A DNA stretch of 64,000 nucleotides from Microbacterium nymphoidis. GTDB taxonomy: Bacteria > Actinomycetota > Actinomycetes > Actinomycetales > Microbacteriaceae. The stretch is from positions 124,001 through 188,000 of the forward strand of contig NZ_JAJNOD010000004.1 in assembly GCF_021044885.1 (NCBI RefSeq), in the 5' to 3' direction. Below, in pieces: positions 39,680 through 50,266 of this stretch. The position numbers and the translations under genes are program-made. Every line of letters starts with the position of its first letter. Within the stretch, counting starts at the first letter, position 1. Below the pieces are notes generated by a model. It searched no databases. It had not been told where the DNA came from and saw nothing but the letters and a program-made list of their open reading frames with translations.

Positions 39680-40867
39680 ATGCGAGAGCAATCGCGAGCG
39701 GATTCCGCGTCCGACATCCGGATGGCGTCTGACGCGTTCGCATCGCTGTGGGCGGACCAGTCCCGGCGCGCGTGGCTGAACTCGGCCCTCGTGCCAGTGC
39801 TGCTGACCGTCGTCGGCATGCTGCTCTTGCTCGGCACGATCGCGGAGGCGGGTTCCGGCCCTCTCACGCTGCGCGCCGTCGCCGAGGTGGTGCCGGTCGA
39901 GCGGGTCTCCGAGCTGGTGGTGGACGCGGTGGACGCCTCGCGCATCTACATCCCGGTGGCCGCGGCGGCGTTCACGGTGTTCGTCACCATCGTGATGTTC
40001 ACCGCGCTGGCATCGACGGACTCCGCCGAGCGGACAGCGATCCTCCTGCGACTGCGCTCGGTGGTGCAGATGATCCTCGCGGTGGGATGGACCCTCATCA
40101 CGGCCCTCGGCGTCCTCGTGGCGCTGAGCGGAGTGGATCCGTGGCCGATCCTGCTCATTGCCATCGTCCAGCTCCTGTTGACGGCGGCGTTCGCCACGCT
40201 GTCGGCGCTGTACCTCGTCGTCGGCAACACCGGGATGCGGGTGTCGCAGGTGCGGCGGGTCATCAGCGCCGAGACGGCCCTGCGCGATGATCTGCGCGGC
40301 GAGGCGCGAGCGCATCCGCTCTGGCCGCGCGTGCTGGCGTGGACCGGTGTCGTGCTGGTGATCGACGTGGCGGCGGCCTTCGTCGTCTTCCACGGGGATG
40401 CGCGCCCGGAGGGCATCGCGCTACGGGCCATCTCGATCGTCGTGCTCCAGGCGGGCTACACGCTGCTGCTGACCTTCCACCGCTACCTCGAGGTGCGGCG
40501 CCCGAGCGCGGGCGGGTGGTTTCCACCGGCAGGGCGCATCGTGCTTCTCGCCGTCGTCTGTCCGCTCCTCGCGATCGTCGCGGCGCTCGCTCTCGGCGAC
40601 AGATCCGACTTCGACGGGTGGGCCGTCGCCGTCATCGTCGCGCTCGTGATCGTGGTGCCGCTCGTGGCCGTGCTCTCGCCCCGCGTCGGCGTAGGCGGTG
40701 CCTTATCGGGGGTCGCCGCTCGCAGCCTCGACGCCTCCGTGCAGCGATACACGCTTCACCTGCGTGCCCTCGAACGGCAGGAGGCGCACGACGAGGCGGA
40801 GCCGCGCATCGGCGATCAGTCGTCCCCGTCCGACGAGTCCCCGTCCGACGAGTCCCCGTCCGACTGA
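39680..40867 (+). CDS. Polytopic membrane protein of unknown function with SPSDE repeat tail
   Basis: A 395-residue protein I do not recognise. The first 28 residues are polar, then come about eight hydrophobic segments (for example SALVPVLLTVVGMLLLLGTIA and VVQMILAVGWTLITALGVLV). The C-terminal 50 residues are charged and end SPSDESPSDESPSD, three copies of a five-residue unit from a 15-bp tandem repeat. The last 52 bases overlap the convergent MFS gene, whose own tail reads the same repeat from the other strand. The tail would be a flexible acidic stretch in the cytoplasm or outside. No operon partner is seen. Confidence 0.65.
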   Translation: MREQSRADSASDIRMASDAFASLWADQSRRAWLNSALVPVLLTVVGMLLLLGTIAEAGSGPLTLRAVAEVVPVERVSELVVDAVDASRIYIPVAAAAFTVFVTIVMFTALASTDSAERTAILLRLRSVVQMILAVGWTLITALGVLVALSGVDPWPILLIAIVQLLLTAAFATLSALYLVVGNTGMRVSQVRRVISAETALRDDLRGEARAHPLWPRVLAWTGVVLVIDVAAAFVVFHGDARPEGIALRAISIVVLQAGYTLLLTFHRYLEVRRPSAGGWFPPAGRIVLLAVVCPLLAIVAALALGDRSDFDGWAVAVIVALVIVVPLVAVLSPRVGVGGALSGVAARSLDASVQRYTLHLRALERQEAHDEAEPRIGDQSSPSDESPSDESPSD

Positions 40868-42108
40868 GCCGTCTCCTCGGCCGGACGTGCCGCCGCGATC
40901 TGCGAGATGGGCCGCCAGACGAACACCAGGGTGATGGCCGCGCCCACGAACGCGAACCACCAGGGTGCCGTCAGCCCCCAGGTCTGGGCGAGGACGCCGC
41001 CGATGCCCTGCCCGATGACCATGCCGCCGAACACGCCCACCATGTTCACCGCGCCGATGCGCCCTTGCAGCTCATGGGGGACCAGGCGCTGGCGCACCGT
41101 GGTGGAGATCGCACCCCAGATGAACGAATACAGCCCGAAGCCGAACATGATCACCAGCGCGATCACCCCCGAAGTGGTGAGCGCGAACGCCAGGTGCATC
41201 ACCACCTCCAGCGCGAGGCAGACGCGCATCAGCGTGGCGAACGACACATGACGCTCCAGCCAGCCGAACATGCCGGTGGCCAGCAGGCCGCCGATGGCCG
41301 ATGCGGTGGTGAGCGCGCCGTACCCCACCTCGCCCATGCCGAGGTGCTCGGTCGCGTACAGTACCAGCACGCCCCACGGAGCCGCCCAGGTCACATTGAA
41401 CACCAGGATGATGATCACGAGCATCCGCACCGGCGGGTTGCGCCACAGCCAGCGCACCCCCTCGGCGATGTCGGTGTGGACGGAGGTGGGTGCGGTGTTC
41501 TCCCTCGGAGGAATGGGGGTGTGGGCGATCCGGGACACCAGGATGGCGGCAAGCGCCACGCACAGCGCCTGCAGGAGGAACGGCCAGAAGGACCCGATGG
41601 CGAACAGGAATGCACCGAGCGGCGGGCCCCCGAACTGATTGGCGACGAGGAAGCCGGCCTGCAGCCGGGAGTTCGCGATGCCGAGGTCCTCCTTCCGCAC
41701 GAACATCGGCAGCAGCGTGCCGCTGGTCGTGTCCGCGAAGACCTCGGCGCAGCCGTACAGGAACGCTGCGGCGAGAACGATCCAGATGTTGGCGGTGCCG
41801 GTGAAGAGGAAGACCACCAGCGCGAGGATCAGCACCACGCGCACCGCGTTGGCGCCGATGACCAGGCGCCGGCGGTTGAACCGGTCGGCGATCGCCCCGG
41901 CGTGCAGCCCGAACAGGAGCCACGGCAGGAACTGCAGCATCGCGCCGGACGCCACCAGCACGGGGGACGAGGTCATCGAGGCGATCAGGAGCGGCCCCGC
42001 GGCGAGCATGATGCCGTCGCCGAGGTTGCTCGACCACGACGCCGTCATCAGCCATCGGAAATCGCGACCGAGCCGCGCGGGGGCGATGCGTTCTCCGAGC
42101 CAGCTCAC
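40816..42108 (-). CDS. MFS transporter (EntS/MFS_3-like)
   Basis: A 430-residue transporter with 12 predicted helices. It begins SWLGERIAPARLGRDFRWLM and has IADRFNRRRLVIGANAVR, the loop 2-3 signature (G/A-D-R-x-x-R-R) of the major facilitator superfamily, as in the EntS/MFS_3 exporter subgroup. Drug or siderophore export is plausible but unproved. TAGGAT lies six bases before GTG 42108. The C-terminus QSDGDSSDGDSSDGDD is encoded by the tandem repeat and is acidic. It overlaps the convergent membrane-protein gene by 52 bases. Confidence 0.85.
   Translation of the reverse strand: MSWLGERIAPARLGRDFRWLMTASWSSNLGDGIMLAAGPLLIASMTSSPVLVASGAMLQFLPWLLFGLHAGAIADRFNRRRLVIGANAVRVVLILALVVFLFTGTANIWIVLAAAFLYGCAEVFADTTSGTLLPMFVRKEDLGIANSRLQAGFLVANQFGGPPLGAFLFAIGSFWPFLLQALCVALAAILVSRIAHTPIPPRENTAPTSVHTDIAEGVRWLWRNPPVRMLVIIILVFNVTWAAPWGVLVLYATEHLGMGEVGYGALTTASAIGGLLATGMFGWLERHVSFATLMRVCLALEVVMHLAFALTTSGVIALVIMFGFGLYSFIWGAISTTVRQRLVPHELQGRIGAVNMVGVFGGMVIGQGIGGVLAQTWGLTAPWWFAFVGAAITLVFVWRPISQIAAARPAEETAQSDGDSSDGDSSDGDD
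40823..40864. repeat. 15-bp tandem repeat coding on both strands
   Basis: TCCCCGTCCGACGAG occurs at 40823-40837 and 40838-40852, with a 12-base third unit at 40853-40864. As 15 is a multiple of three, copy-number change keeps both frames. Plus strand: S-P-S-D-E units; minus strand: S-D-G-D-S units. Confidence 0.85.
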
Positions 42109-42185
42109 CCGTCGATCCTATTGAGGACGGCGGACATCCCGTGCCCGTGTCGGGGAGGGCGTTTCGGGTACGGGAGAATGGACAC

Positions 42186-43028
42186 ATGACCGTGTCCCTG
42201 CTCGGAGCCGCCGAGATCCGCCGCCTCGCCGCCGAACTCGACGTCACCCCGACCAAGAAGCTGGGGCAGAACTTCGTCGTCGACGCCAACACCGTGCGCA
42301 AGATCGTCACCGCCGCACGGGTGCAGCCGGACGAGCGCGTCGTCGAGATCGGTCCGGGTCTCGGCTCCCTCACCCTCGCCATCCTGGAGACGGGGGCGAG
42401 CGTGACCGCGGTGGAGATCGATCATCGTCTGGCGGCGCGGCTGCCGGAGACGGCGCGCGAGCGCGGAGTGCCCGAGGGAGCGCTCACCGTGGTGGATGCC
42501 GACGCCCTGCGCGTCACGGAACTTCCCGGGGATCCGACGGTGCTGGTTGCGAATCTGCCGTACAACGTGTCGGTGCCGGTGCTGCTGCACTTCCTGGAGA
42601 CCTTCGACACCATCCGGCGCGGTGTGGTCATGGTGCAGGCGGAGGTCGCCGAGCGGCTGGCCGCAGGACCCGGGTCGAAGGTCTACGGGTCGCCCAGCGT
42701 GAAGGCGGCGTGGTACGGATCGTTCGCGCTCGCCGGCACCGTCTCCCGCCAGGTGTTCTGGCCGGTGCCGAACGTCGACAGCCTCCTGGTGGGCTTCCAC
42801 CGCGACGAGCAGCCCCGCGGTACCGAGGACGATCGCCGCGCCACGTTCGAGATCATCGACGCCGCTTTCGGCCAGCGCCGCAAGATGCTGCGCCAGGCGC
42901 TGTCGAACGTACTCGGAGGTTCGGCGGCCGCAGCCAGCCAAGTGCTGGAGCGCGCCGGCGTCGATCCCACCGCGCGCGGTGAGGCGCTCACGGTGGAGGA
43001 TTACCTGCGGATCGCCCGGGCGCGCTGA
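42186..43028 (+). CDS. rsmA: 16S rRNA dimethyladenosine transferase RsmA/KsgA
   Basis: A 280-residue enzyme that dimethylates A1518 and A1519 of 16S rRNA. TPTKKLGQNFVVD is the N-terminal signature, EIGPGLGSLT motif I for SAM, VANLPYNVSVP motif IV (NLPY catalytic), and FGQRRKMLRQ the C-terminal signature. The ATG at 42186 follows GAGAAT by six bases and is preferred over upstream in-frame starts because homologues begin here. It lies between tatD and ispE as in actinobacteria, separated by extra genes. Confidence 0.95.
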   Translation: MTVSLLGAAEIRRLAAELDVTPTKKLGQNFVVDANTVRKIVTAARVQPDERVVEIGPGLGSLTLAILETGASVTAVEIDHRLAARLPETARERGVPEGALTVVDADALRVTELPGDPTVLVANLPYNVSVPVLLHFLETFDTIRRGVVMVQAEVAERLAAGPGSKVYGSPSVKAAWYGSFALAGTVSRQVFWPVPNVDSLLVGFHRDEQPRGTEDDRRATFEIIDAAFGQRRKMLRQALSNVLGGSAAAASQVLERAGVDPTARGEALTVEDYLRIARAR

Positions 43029-43030
43029 CC

Positions 43031-43096
43031 GCCTTCATCGCGCGCGAATCGCGCCTATCCGTCCACTTTTGGAGCGTATTGCGCGCGATGAAGCGG
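43031..43096. repeat. Palindromic intergenic repeat, copy 4
   Basis: TTCATCGCGCGCGAAT (from 43034) pairs with ATTGCGCGCGATGAA (43078-43092) with one bulge. TTTTGGAGC at 43067-43075 and the following arm match copy 3. It starts 2 bases after the rsmA stop codon. Confidence 0.7.
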
Positions 43097-43146
43097 GGGA
43101 GGGGTCACGTGACCTCCGCGAAACACGAGCCCGCTAGCCTGGTGGG

Positions 43147-44208
43147 GTGACTGAGAATCCCCGCTTCCGCCCCGGCACTCCTGACACCCATCGTCCGTAC
43201 GTCGCCGCCGAAGCACGGTACGACCGCGGCGACTACCGTCGCGTCGGGGAGTCGGGCCTCTACCTGCCGCCGATCTCCCTGGGTCTGTGGTGGAACTTCG
43301 GCGACAACGTGCCGTTCGACAACCAGCGAGCCCTGCTGCGTCACGCCTTCGATTCCGGGATCACGCACTTCGACCTCGCCAACAACTACGGTCCGCCCTA
43401 CGGATCCGCGGAGACGAACTTCGGCCGCATGATCCGCGAGGACTTCGCGCCGTACCGCGACGAGCTCATCATCTCCTCCAAGGCCGGGTGGGACATGTGG
43501 CCCGGTCCCTACGGGTTCCTCGGAGCGCGGAAGTACCTCATCGCCAGCGCTGAGGCCTCGCTGACACGGATGAACCTCGACTACGTCGACATCTTCTACT
43601 CGCATCGCGTCGACCCGGACACCCCCATCGAGGAGACGGTTGGCGCGCTGGACACCCTGGTCCGCCAGGGCAAGGCCCTGTACGTCGGCATCTCCTCCTA
43701 CAGCGCCGAGCGCACCGTGGCAGCCAAGGCGGTGGCGCGCGAGCTCGGAACGCCGCTGGTCATCCACCAGCCCGCGTACTCGATCCTCAACCGGTGGATC
43801 GAGGACGGCCTCACCGAGGTGCTGCGGCAGGAGCAGATGGGGGCGATCGCCTTCACCCCGCTCGCCCAGGGCCTGCTCACCGACAAGCATCTGGGCGACG
43901 GAGCAGCCGATCGATCCCAGCAGCGCGGCTCGCTCCGCGAGATCACCGCCGACGAGCGCGAGGCGCTGCGGTCGCTGAACACGATCGCACGCGAGCGCGG
44001 TCAGTCGCTCGCCCAGATGGCCATCCAGTGGGTGCTGCGCGATGAGGTCGTCGCCTCCGCGCTCATCGGCGCATCGCGTCCGCAGCAGCTGGATGAGAAC
44101 CTCGGCGCGCTGGACGGACCGGCATTCGACACCGAGGAGCTCGAGCAGATCGACGCTCTCTCCGATGCCATCGACGTCAACCTCTGGGCAGCATCGGCGG
44201 ATCTGTGA
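43147..44208 (+). CDS. Aldo/keto reductase (L-glyceraldehyde-3-phosphate reductase / YghZ-like)
   Basis: A 353-residue AKR14-type enzyme. HFDLANNYGPPYGSAETNFGR contains the Asp/Tyr pair, ISSKAGWDMWPGPYG the Lys, and DIFYSHRVDPDTP the His; GWDMWPGPYG is a hallmark of the YghZ group. YghZ reduces L-glyceraldehyde-3-phosphate and methylglyoxal. TAGCCT is six bases before GTG 43147. It overlaps ispE by GTGA, an unusual partner for this enzyme. Confidence 0.9.
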   Translation: MTENPRFRPGTPDTHRPYVAAEARYDRGDYRRVGESGLYLPPISLGLWWNFGDNVPFDNQRALLRHAFDSGITHFDLANNYGPPYGSAETNFGRMIREDFAPYRDELIISSKAGWDMWPGPYGFLGARKYLIASAEASLTRMNLDYVDIFYSHRVDPDTPIEETVGALDTLVRQGKALYVGISSYSAERTVAAKAVARELGTPLVIHQPAYSILNRWIEDGLTEVLRQEQMGAIAFTPLAQGLLTDKHLGDGAADRSQQRGSLREITADEREALRSLNTIARERGQSLAQMAIQWVLRDEVVASALIGASRPQQLDENLGALDGPAFDTEELEQIDALSDAIDVNLWAASADL

Positions 44209-45149
44209 GCATCGGCGCGTACGAACCCGGCACAGCCCCGGTCCGCGTGCGCGCGGCGGGGAAGGTGAACATCCACCTCGGCGTCGGCGAACTGCAAGAC
44301 GACGGGTATCACGAGCTGGCGACAGCGTTCCAGGCGCTGTCCTTGTACGAGGAGGTGACCGCCACCGCGGCGGAGGACTTCTCACTCACCGTGGAGAGCG
44401 ACGGCTTCATCGACGTCACCGATGTGCCGGTGGACGACTCGAACCTCGCCCTGCGAGCGGCGCGCCTGCTGGCCCAGAGCACCGGTGTGACATCGGGCGT
44501 CCACCTGCACATCCGCAAGGGCGTGCCGGTGGCCGGCGGGATGGGCGGGGGGTCAGCCGATGCCGCTGCGGCGCTGGTCGCCTGCGATGCGCTGTGGGAC
44601 ACGCGGCAGTCCTCGGCACAGCTGCACGAGCTGGCGGCTCGCCTCGGCGCCGACGTGCCGTTCGCCCTGCTCGGCGGGACGGCGATCGGCACCGGGCGTG
44701 GCGATGAGCTGACGCCTGCCCTCACGCAGGGACGCTTCGACTGGGTGCTCGTTCCGAGCGAGATCGGCATGTCCACGCCACAGGTGTATGGCGCCCTGGA
44801 CGAGATCCGTGTTCGTCACCGCGCAGACCTCCCCGTGGTTCCTCTGCGACCGCGTGTGGATGATGAGGTGCTTCACGCGCTGCGAGCGGGGGACTCGCGT
44901 CGGCTGGCCGAGGCGCTCGGCAATGATCTGCAGGTGGCTGCGCTCTCCCTGCGGCCAGACCTCGCCGACACGATCGACGCGGGCCTGCGCGCCGGAGCGC
45001 TGGCGGGCATCGTCTCCGGTTCCGGTCCGACCATCGCCCTGCTGTGCGCGGACGCCACGGCGGCGCTCGCGGTGCGCGATGAACTGGCGGCGGTCGGGTA
45101 CGTCGGCGTTCACGCGCACGGACCCGTGCCGGGCGCTCGCATCGTCTGA
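44205..45149 (+). CDS. ispE: 4-(cytidine 5'-diphospho)-2-C-methyl-D-erythritol kinase
   Basis: A 314-residue GHMP kinase of the MEP isoprenoid pathway. VRAAGKVNIHLGVG is motif 1, PVAGGMGGGSADAAAAL the ATP-binding motif 2, and SGSGPTIALL motif 3. It phosphorylates CDP-methylerythritol. It sits downstream of rsmA as in other actinobacteria, here with an aldo/keto reductase inserted and co-translated. Confidence 0.95.
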   Translation: MSIGAYEPGTAPVRVRAAGKVNIHLGVGELQDDGYHELATAFQALSLYEEVTATAAEDFSLTVESDGFIDVTDVPVDDSNLALRAARLLAQSTGVTSGVHLHIRKGVPVAGGMGGGSADAAAALVACDALWDTRQSSAQLHELAARLGADVPFALLGGTAIGTGRGDELTPALTQGRFDWVLVPSEIGMSTPQVYGALDEIRVRHRADLPVVPLRPRVDDEVLHALRAGDSRRLAEALGNDLQVAALSLRPDLADTIDAGLRAGALAGIVSGSGPTIALLCADATAALAVRDELAAVGYVGVHAHGPVPGARIV

Positions 45150-45211
45150 TCGCGACTCGATGTCGCCGGCACCCGATAGCGTGAGGTGAGCCCACGACGC
45201 TGGAGGAACAC

Positions 45212-46522
45212 ATGACTGTCGACGCCGAGACCTTCCGCACCGCGCCCCTCGACGAACAGGCCGCCGCAGAGATCGCCGCGTGCGGACTGGAGGTGCGTCT
45301 GGCGGAGGACGAGGAATCCACGCTCGCCTGGCGTGCCGCGGTGCGCCGCGGATTCCAGGACCGTGAGCCGGAGGAGCGCAATCACGAGGCAGGTCGCCCC
45401 GGCACCGCATATCGTCGCCGGCTCGGCGTGTACGACGCCGCGGGCGCTCTGCCGGATATGCCCGTCGCCACGTTCGCCACCTGGCTGAGTGAGCTCACCG
45501 TGCCGGGCGGGCGCGCGGTCCCAGCCAGCGCGATCAGCTCCGTCACGGTGGCCGCCACGCATCGGCGTCGGGGCCTTGCCCGATCCCTCATGGCGGGGGA
45601 GCTGCGGGAAGCGGCGCGTGCGGGGCTGCCGGTGGCCATGCTCACCGCCTCTGAGGCGACCATCTACGGCCGCTTCGGATTCGCCGCCGCAGCGGCGGCC
45701 GCCACGTGGCGCATCGATACGCGACGGGCCGGGTGGCTGAGCGGTGATGCCCCGGGGCGGATCGACTACGTCTCCCGGGAGGACGCACGCCGCATCGCGC
45801 CGGAGCTGCACGAGCGCATCCGCCTGCGTCTTCCGGGCGAGGTGATCGTTCCGGGACCGCACTGGGACGACATGCTGCGCCTGCGGGGCGACGCGGAAGC
45901 GGCGGGTGCCGTGCGCGCCATCCAGTATCGTGATGCGGCGGGTGAGATCCAGGGACTCGCGGCCTTCACCCTCGATCGCACGCCACCCACGCCGGCCACG
46001 CTCGAGGTGGTCTTCCTCTACGCCGCGACCGACGACGCCTACGCAGCGCTCTGGCATTTCCTCCTGGAGCATGACCTGGTGGGCACGGTCGTGGCCACCG
46101 AACGATCCACGGACGAACCGCTGTGGTGGATGATCGCCGACCAGCGTGCGGCCGAGATCAGGCTCCGCGATCACCAGTACGTCCGCATCGTCGATGTCGC
46201 AGCCGCGCTTCAGGCGCGCCGCTACGAGCAGGCGGGATCCGTCGTGCTCGACGTCACGGACCCGCTGGGGATCACCGCCGGCCGCTACCTTCTCGAGGTG
46301 GCCGATGACGGCACTGCTCAGGTGCGGATCCTGAGAGAAGGTGAGGCGACAGGGAGCGTCCCGCTGGCATCCCTCGGGATCGCTGAGCTGTCAGCCATCT
46401 ACCTCGGCGGTGTCCGTGTGCGAACGCTCGCTGCGGCCGGGCGTATCCGCACCGATGCGGTGGACCGGGTGGACGCGCTGTTCCGCGGCAGCGTCACCCC
46501 GTGCCTCACCTTCTGGTACTGA
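45212..46522 (+). CDS. Eis-type GNAT N-acetyltransferase
   Basis: A 436-residue protein with the Eis architecture: an N-terminal GNAT domain with SSVTVAATHRRRGLARSLM (acetyl-CoA pyrophosphate loop RRRGLA), a second degenerate GNAT domain, and a C-terminal SCP2-like domain. In M. tuberculosis Eis, which acetylates aminoglycosides and polyamines, the C-terminal carboxylate is reported to be the general base; here the chain ends CLTFWY. An 18-bp unit containing the stop is repeated three times in frame. GGAGGA lies five bases before the ATG. Physiological substrate unknown. Confidence 0.85.
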   Translation: MTVDAETFRTAPLDEQAAAEIAACGLEVRLAEDEESTLAWRAAVRRGFQDREPEERNHEAGRPGTAYRRRLGVYDAAGALPDMPVATFATWLSELTVPGGRAVPASAISSVTVAATHRRRGLARSLMAGELREAARAGLPVAMLTASEATIYGRFGFAAAAAAATWRIDTRRAGWLSGDAPGRIDYVSREDARRIAPELHERIRLRLPGEVIVPGPHWDDMLRLRGDAEAAGAVRAIQYRDAAGEIQGLAAFTLDRTPPTPATLEVVFLYAATDDAYAALWHFLLEHDLVGTVVATERSTDEPLWWMIADQRAAEIRLRDHQYVRIVDVAAALQARRYEQAGSVVLDVTDPLGITAGRYLLEVADDGTAQVRILREGEATGSVPLASLGIAELSAIYLGGVRVRTLAAAGRIRTDAVDRVDALFRGSVTPCLTFWY

Positions 46523-46566
46523 AACGCGGCCTGGTACTGAAACGCAGCCTGGTACTGAAACGCGGC
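46513..46566 (+). repeat. 18-bp tandem repeat spanning the eis-like stop codon
   Basis: CTGGTACTGAAACGC(G/A)GC occurs at 46513-46530, 46531-46548 and 46549-46566. In the frame of the acetyltransferase each unit reads ..W-Y-stop, so there are three in-frame TGA codons 18 bases apart. Confidence 0.9.
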
Positions 46567-46621
46567 GCGGCGGGGTCCAGCACGCCGTGGCGCCGCGGGG
46601 GTGCTGCTGGCCGGCGCCGGG

Positions 46622-47125
46622 CTACGGCGTCGAGCCGACGCCGAGGTGCACCTCGGTGACGGACGGTGTGTGGGTGATGATGAGCTTCAGCATCGCCGTC
46701 TCATCGGTGCTCATGCTGGTGAGCGCGGCGCGAATCGGCTGGGTCTCGGTCATCGCGGCATCGGCGATGGCTTCGGCGAACGCGGACGTCGCCTCGTGAG
46801 CCTGCCAGGTCTTGGGGTCGGTGAGGACCGCGGATACCGTGTCCTCTTCGCCTGGGACGGATGCCACCCCCGTGAGTGCGGCGAGTGAGTCGCAGTCCAG
46901 GCCCAGCACCGTCTTGGCCTCGGTGTCGACGAGCAGATTGAAGGTGACGCCGGGCGTCGTCGAGGGGGTCGGCACATCCTGCAGCGCGTCCGCGGTTCCC
47001 TCCACGGTGGTCGATGCACTCGTCGACCCGGCGATGCTGGCCGTCGCCTGAGCCCCGCAGCCCGTCAGCGTCGCTCCCATCAGGAGCGCGGAGAGCGCGA
47101 GGGCGTGTCGGATGGGTCGTCGCAT
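46622..47125 (-). CDS. Putative lipoprotein of unknown function
   Basis: A 167-residue protein with a lipoprotein signal peptide: MRRPIRHALALSALLMGATLTGC, lipobox L-T-G-C with Cys23 as the diacylglyceryl site. The mature part begins with a Ser/Thr/Ala linker and then a compact domain (VTFNLLVDTEAKTVLGLDCDS ... LKLIITHTPSVTEVHLG) with no family I recognise. It is alone and converges on the acetyltransferase. It is likely exposed on the outer face of the membrane. Confidence 0.7.
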   Translation of the reverse strand: MRRPIRHALALSALLMGATLTGCGAQATASIAGSTSASTTVEGTADALQDVPTPSTTPGVTFNLLVDTEAKTVLGLDCDSLAALTGVASVPGEEDTVSAVLTDPKTWQAHEATSAFAEAIADAAMTETQPIRAALTSMSTDETAMLKLIITHTPSVTEVHLGVGSTP

Positions 47126-47346
47126 GGAGTGGAGGGCCTCCGCGTCGGGCGCCGCAGGTGCGGGCAGGTTCGTGTCATCGCCGGATCGTCAGAGGGGGAA
47201 ACGACACGTCGAGGCCGGCGGGAGAAGCCTGCCGGAACCACGAGCATACGAGGGGGAGCATCAGCGACAGGGCCTGCTCAGCCACCCGTGATGAACCTGT
47301 GACGACCTCGTGATCTGCGCGTGACCTCGCGGGTGCACCGGGCCGC

Positions 47347-48054
47347 TTAGCCGAACAGTGCGCCCAGCGCGACCTCCACCATGGGGCCGAAACGCGTCTC
47401 GCGCTCGTCGGAGTTCATCTCCTCGCCACGGATGATGTGATCGCTGATGTTGCAGACGGCGAGGGCTTCAACCCCCTCGCGCATCGCGATGCCGTACAGC
47501 GCAGCGGCCTCCATCTCGACGGCGAGCGTGTGGTGCTCGATAAGCCCCTTCGTCTGCTCCGGACGGTCGGAGTAGAAGGTGTCCGAGCTGAAAAGCGGGC
47601 CCACCCGGTGGGCGAGTCCCTTCGACCGAGCGGTTGCGACGGCTCGCTCGAGCAGGTCGTAGCTGGGAACCGCGCTGAAGCGAACACCGGGGATGCGGAA
47701 GTCGGCCATGGACGAGTCGGTGTGCGCGGCGTTCGCGATGACGACCTCACCAAGCTGCACCTCATCGGCCATGCCGCCGGCCGTGCCGACGCGGACGATC
47801 CGCTTCACCCCGTAGAAGCGGATGAGCTCGGTCGCGTAGATGCTCATCGACGGCATTCCCATGCCGGAAGCCATCACCGAGATGTCATGACCGTTCCAGG
47901 TTCCTGTCCATCCTTCGATGCCGCGGACCTCGGTGACCAGGCGCGGGGAGTCGAAGAAGGTCTCAGCGATGCGGCGCGCGCGACGCGGGTCACCGGGCAT
48001 GAGGACCGAGGGAGCGAAGTCACCGGGCTGAGCGCTGATGTGAGCGGTGGGCAT
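47347..48054 (-). CDS. deoD: Purine-nucleoside phosphorylase, DeoD type
   Basis: A 235-residue hexameric phosphorylase that splits purine (deoxy)nucleosides with phosphate. MPGDPRRA binds phosphate, GMGMPSMSIYATEL, RVGTAGGM and VEMEAAALYGIA are the DeoD signatures, and SDHIIRGEEMN the catalytic Asp region. AAGGAA sits ahead of ATG 48054. TAGGCT on the minus strand at 48093-48088 gives a likely promoter with a 5' leader of about 30 bases that can fold (GGGCCG/CGGCCC). Confidence 0.95.
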   Translation of the reverse strand: MPTAHISAQPGDFAPSVLMPGDPRRARRIAETFFDSPRLVTEVRGIEGWTGTWNGHDISVMASGMGMPSMSIYATELIRFYGVKRIVRVGTAGGMADEVQLGEVVIANAAHTDSSMADFRIPGVRFSAVPSYDLLERAVATARSKGLAHRVGPLFSSDTFYSDRPEQTKGLIEHHTLAVEMEAAALYGIAMREGVEALAVCNISDHIIRGEEMNSDERETRFGPMVEVALGALFG

Positions 48055-48414
48055 GGGATTCCTTCCGTCGGGCCGAGCGGCCCTCCCAGCCTAGTCCGGG
48101 TGCTGTTCTGGCGCCCTCGCAGGGTCAGTGCACCCTGGCGGGTTCTTGCTCGGCGGCACGCTCTCTCATCACATCCTCCATTCGCTACGCACTCTCGATG
48201 GAGAGGCGGCGACCAGCTACGACCAGAGTCATCAGCCGCGACGCGGTCCCCGTCGGTCCTGTCGGCATGATCTGGCAACGGCACCGAGCGGTGGATGAAG
48301 GAACGGCTCAGGGCTGACGAACCTCGCCCTCGCGTGGACAGCGGTGGAGCGGGGGAGGATCCGGGCTACGCCGCCCAGCCATCTCGCCGGGGCGCACCCC
48401 GTACCCTGGAGGGG
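48055..48414. promoter_or_regulatory. 360-bp divergent region between deoD and the ABC-F gene
   Basis: It holds the deoD -10 TAGGCT (minus strand, 48093-48088) and TACCCT (48402-48407) seven bases before ATG 48415 of the ABC-F gene. The middle part shows no convincing gene or RNA. One short open frame extends into it on the plus strand but has no gene-like features. Confidence 0.5.
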
Positions 48415-50208
<1,794 letters not shown>

Positions 50209-50214
50209 GCGCTC

Positions 50215-50266
50215 AGAGATCGAAAACGCCGCTCCGAGGAGGCTCGGAGCTGCGTTTTCGATCTCT
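50215..50266. terminator. Long hairpin between ABC-F and MFS genes
   Basis: AGAGATCGAAAACGC (50215-50229) pairs with GCGTTTTCGATCTCT (50252-50266), and GCTCCGAG (50231-50238) with CTCGGAGC (50243-50250), separated by one mismatch: 23 base pairs with a 4-base loop. It overlaps the stop codon of the MFS gene by one base and serves both convergent genes. Confidence 0.85.

Noticed and set aside
46600..46900. Small plus-strand open frames opposite the lipoprotein gene
   Set aside because: They are shadows of the lipoprotein, which has a lipobox and a normal start.
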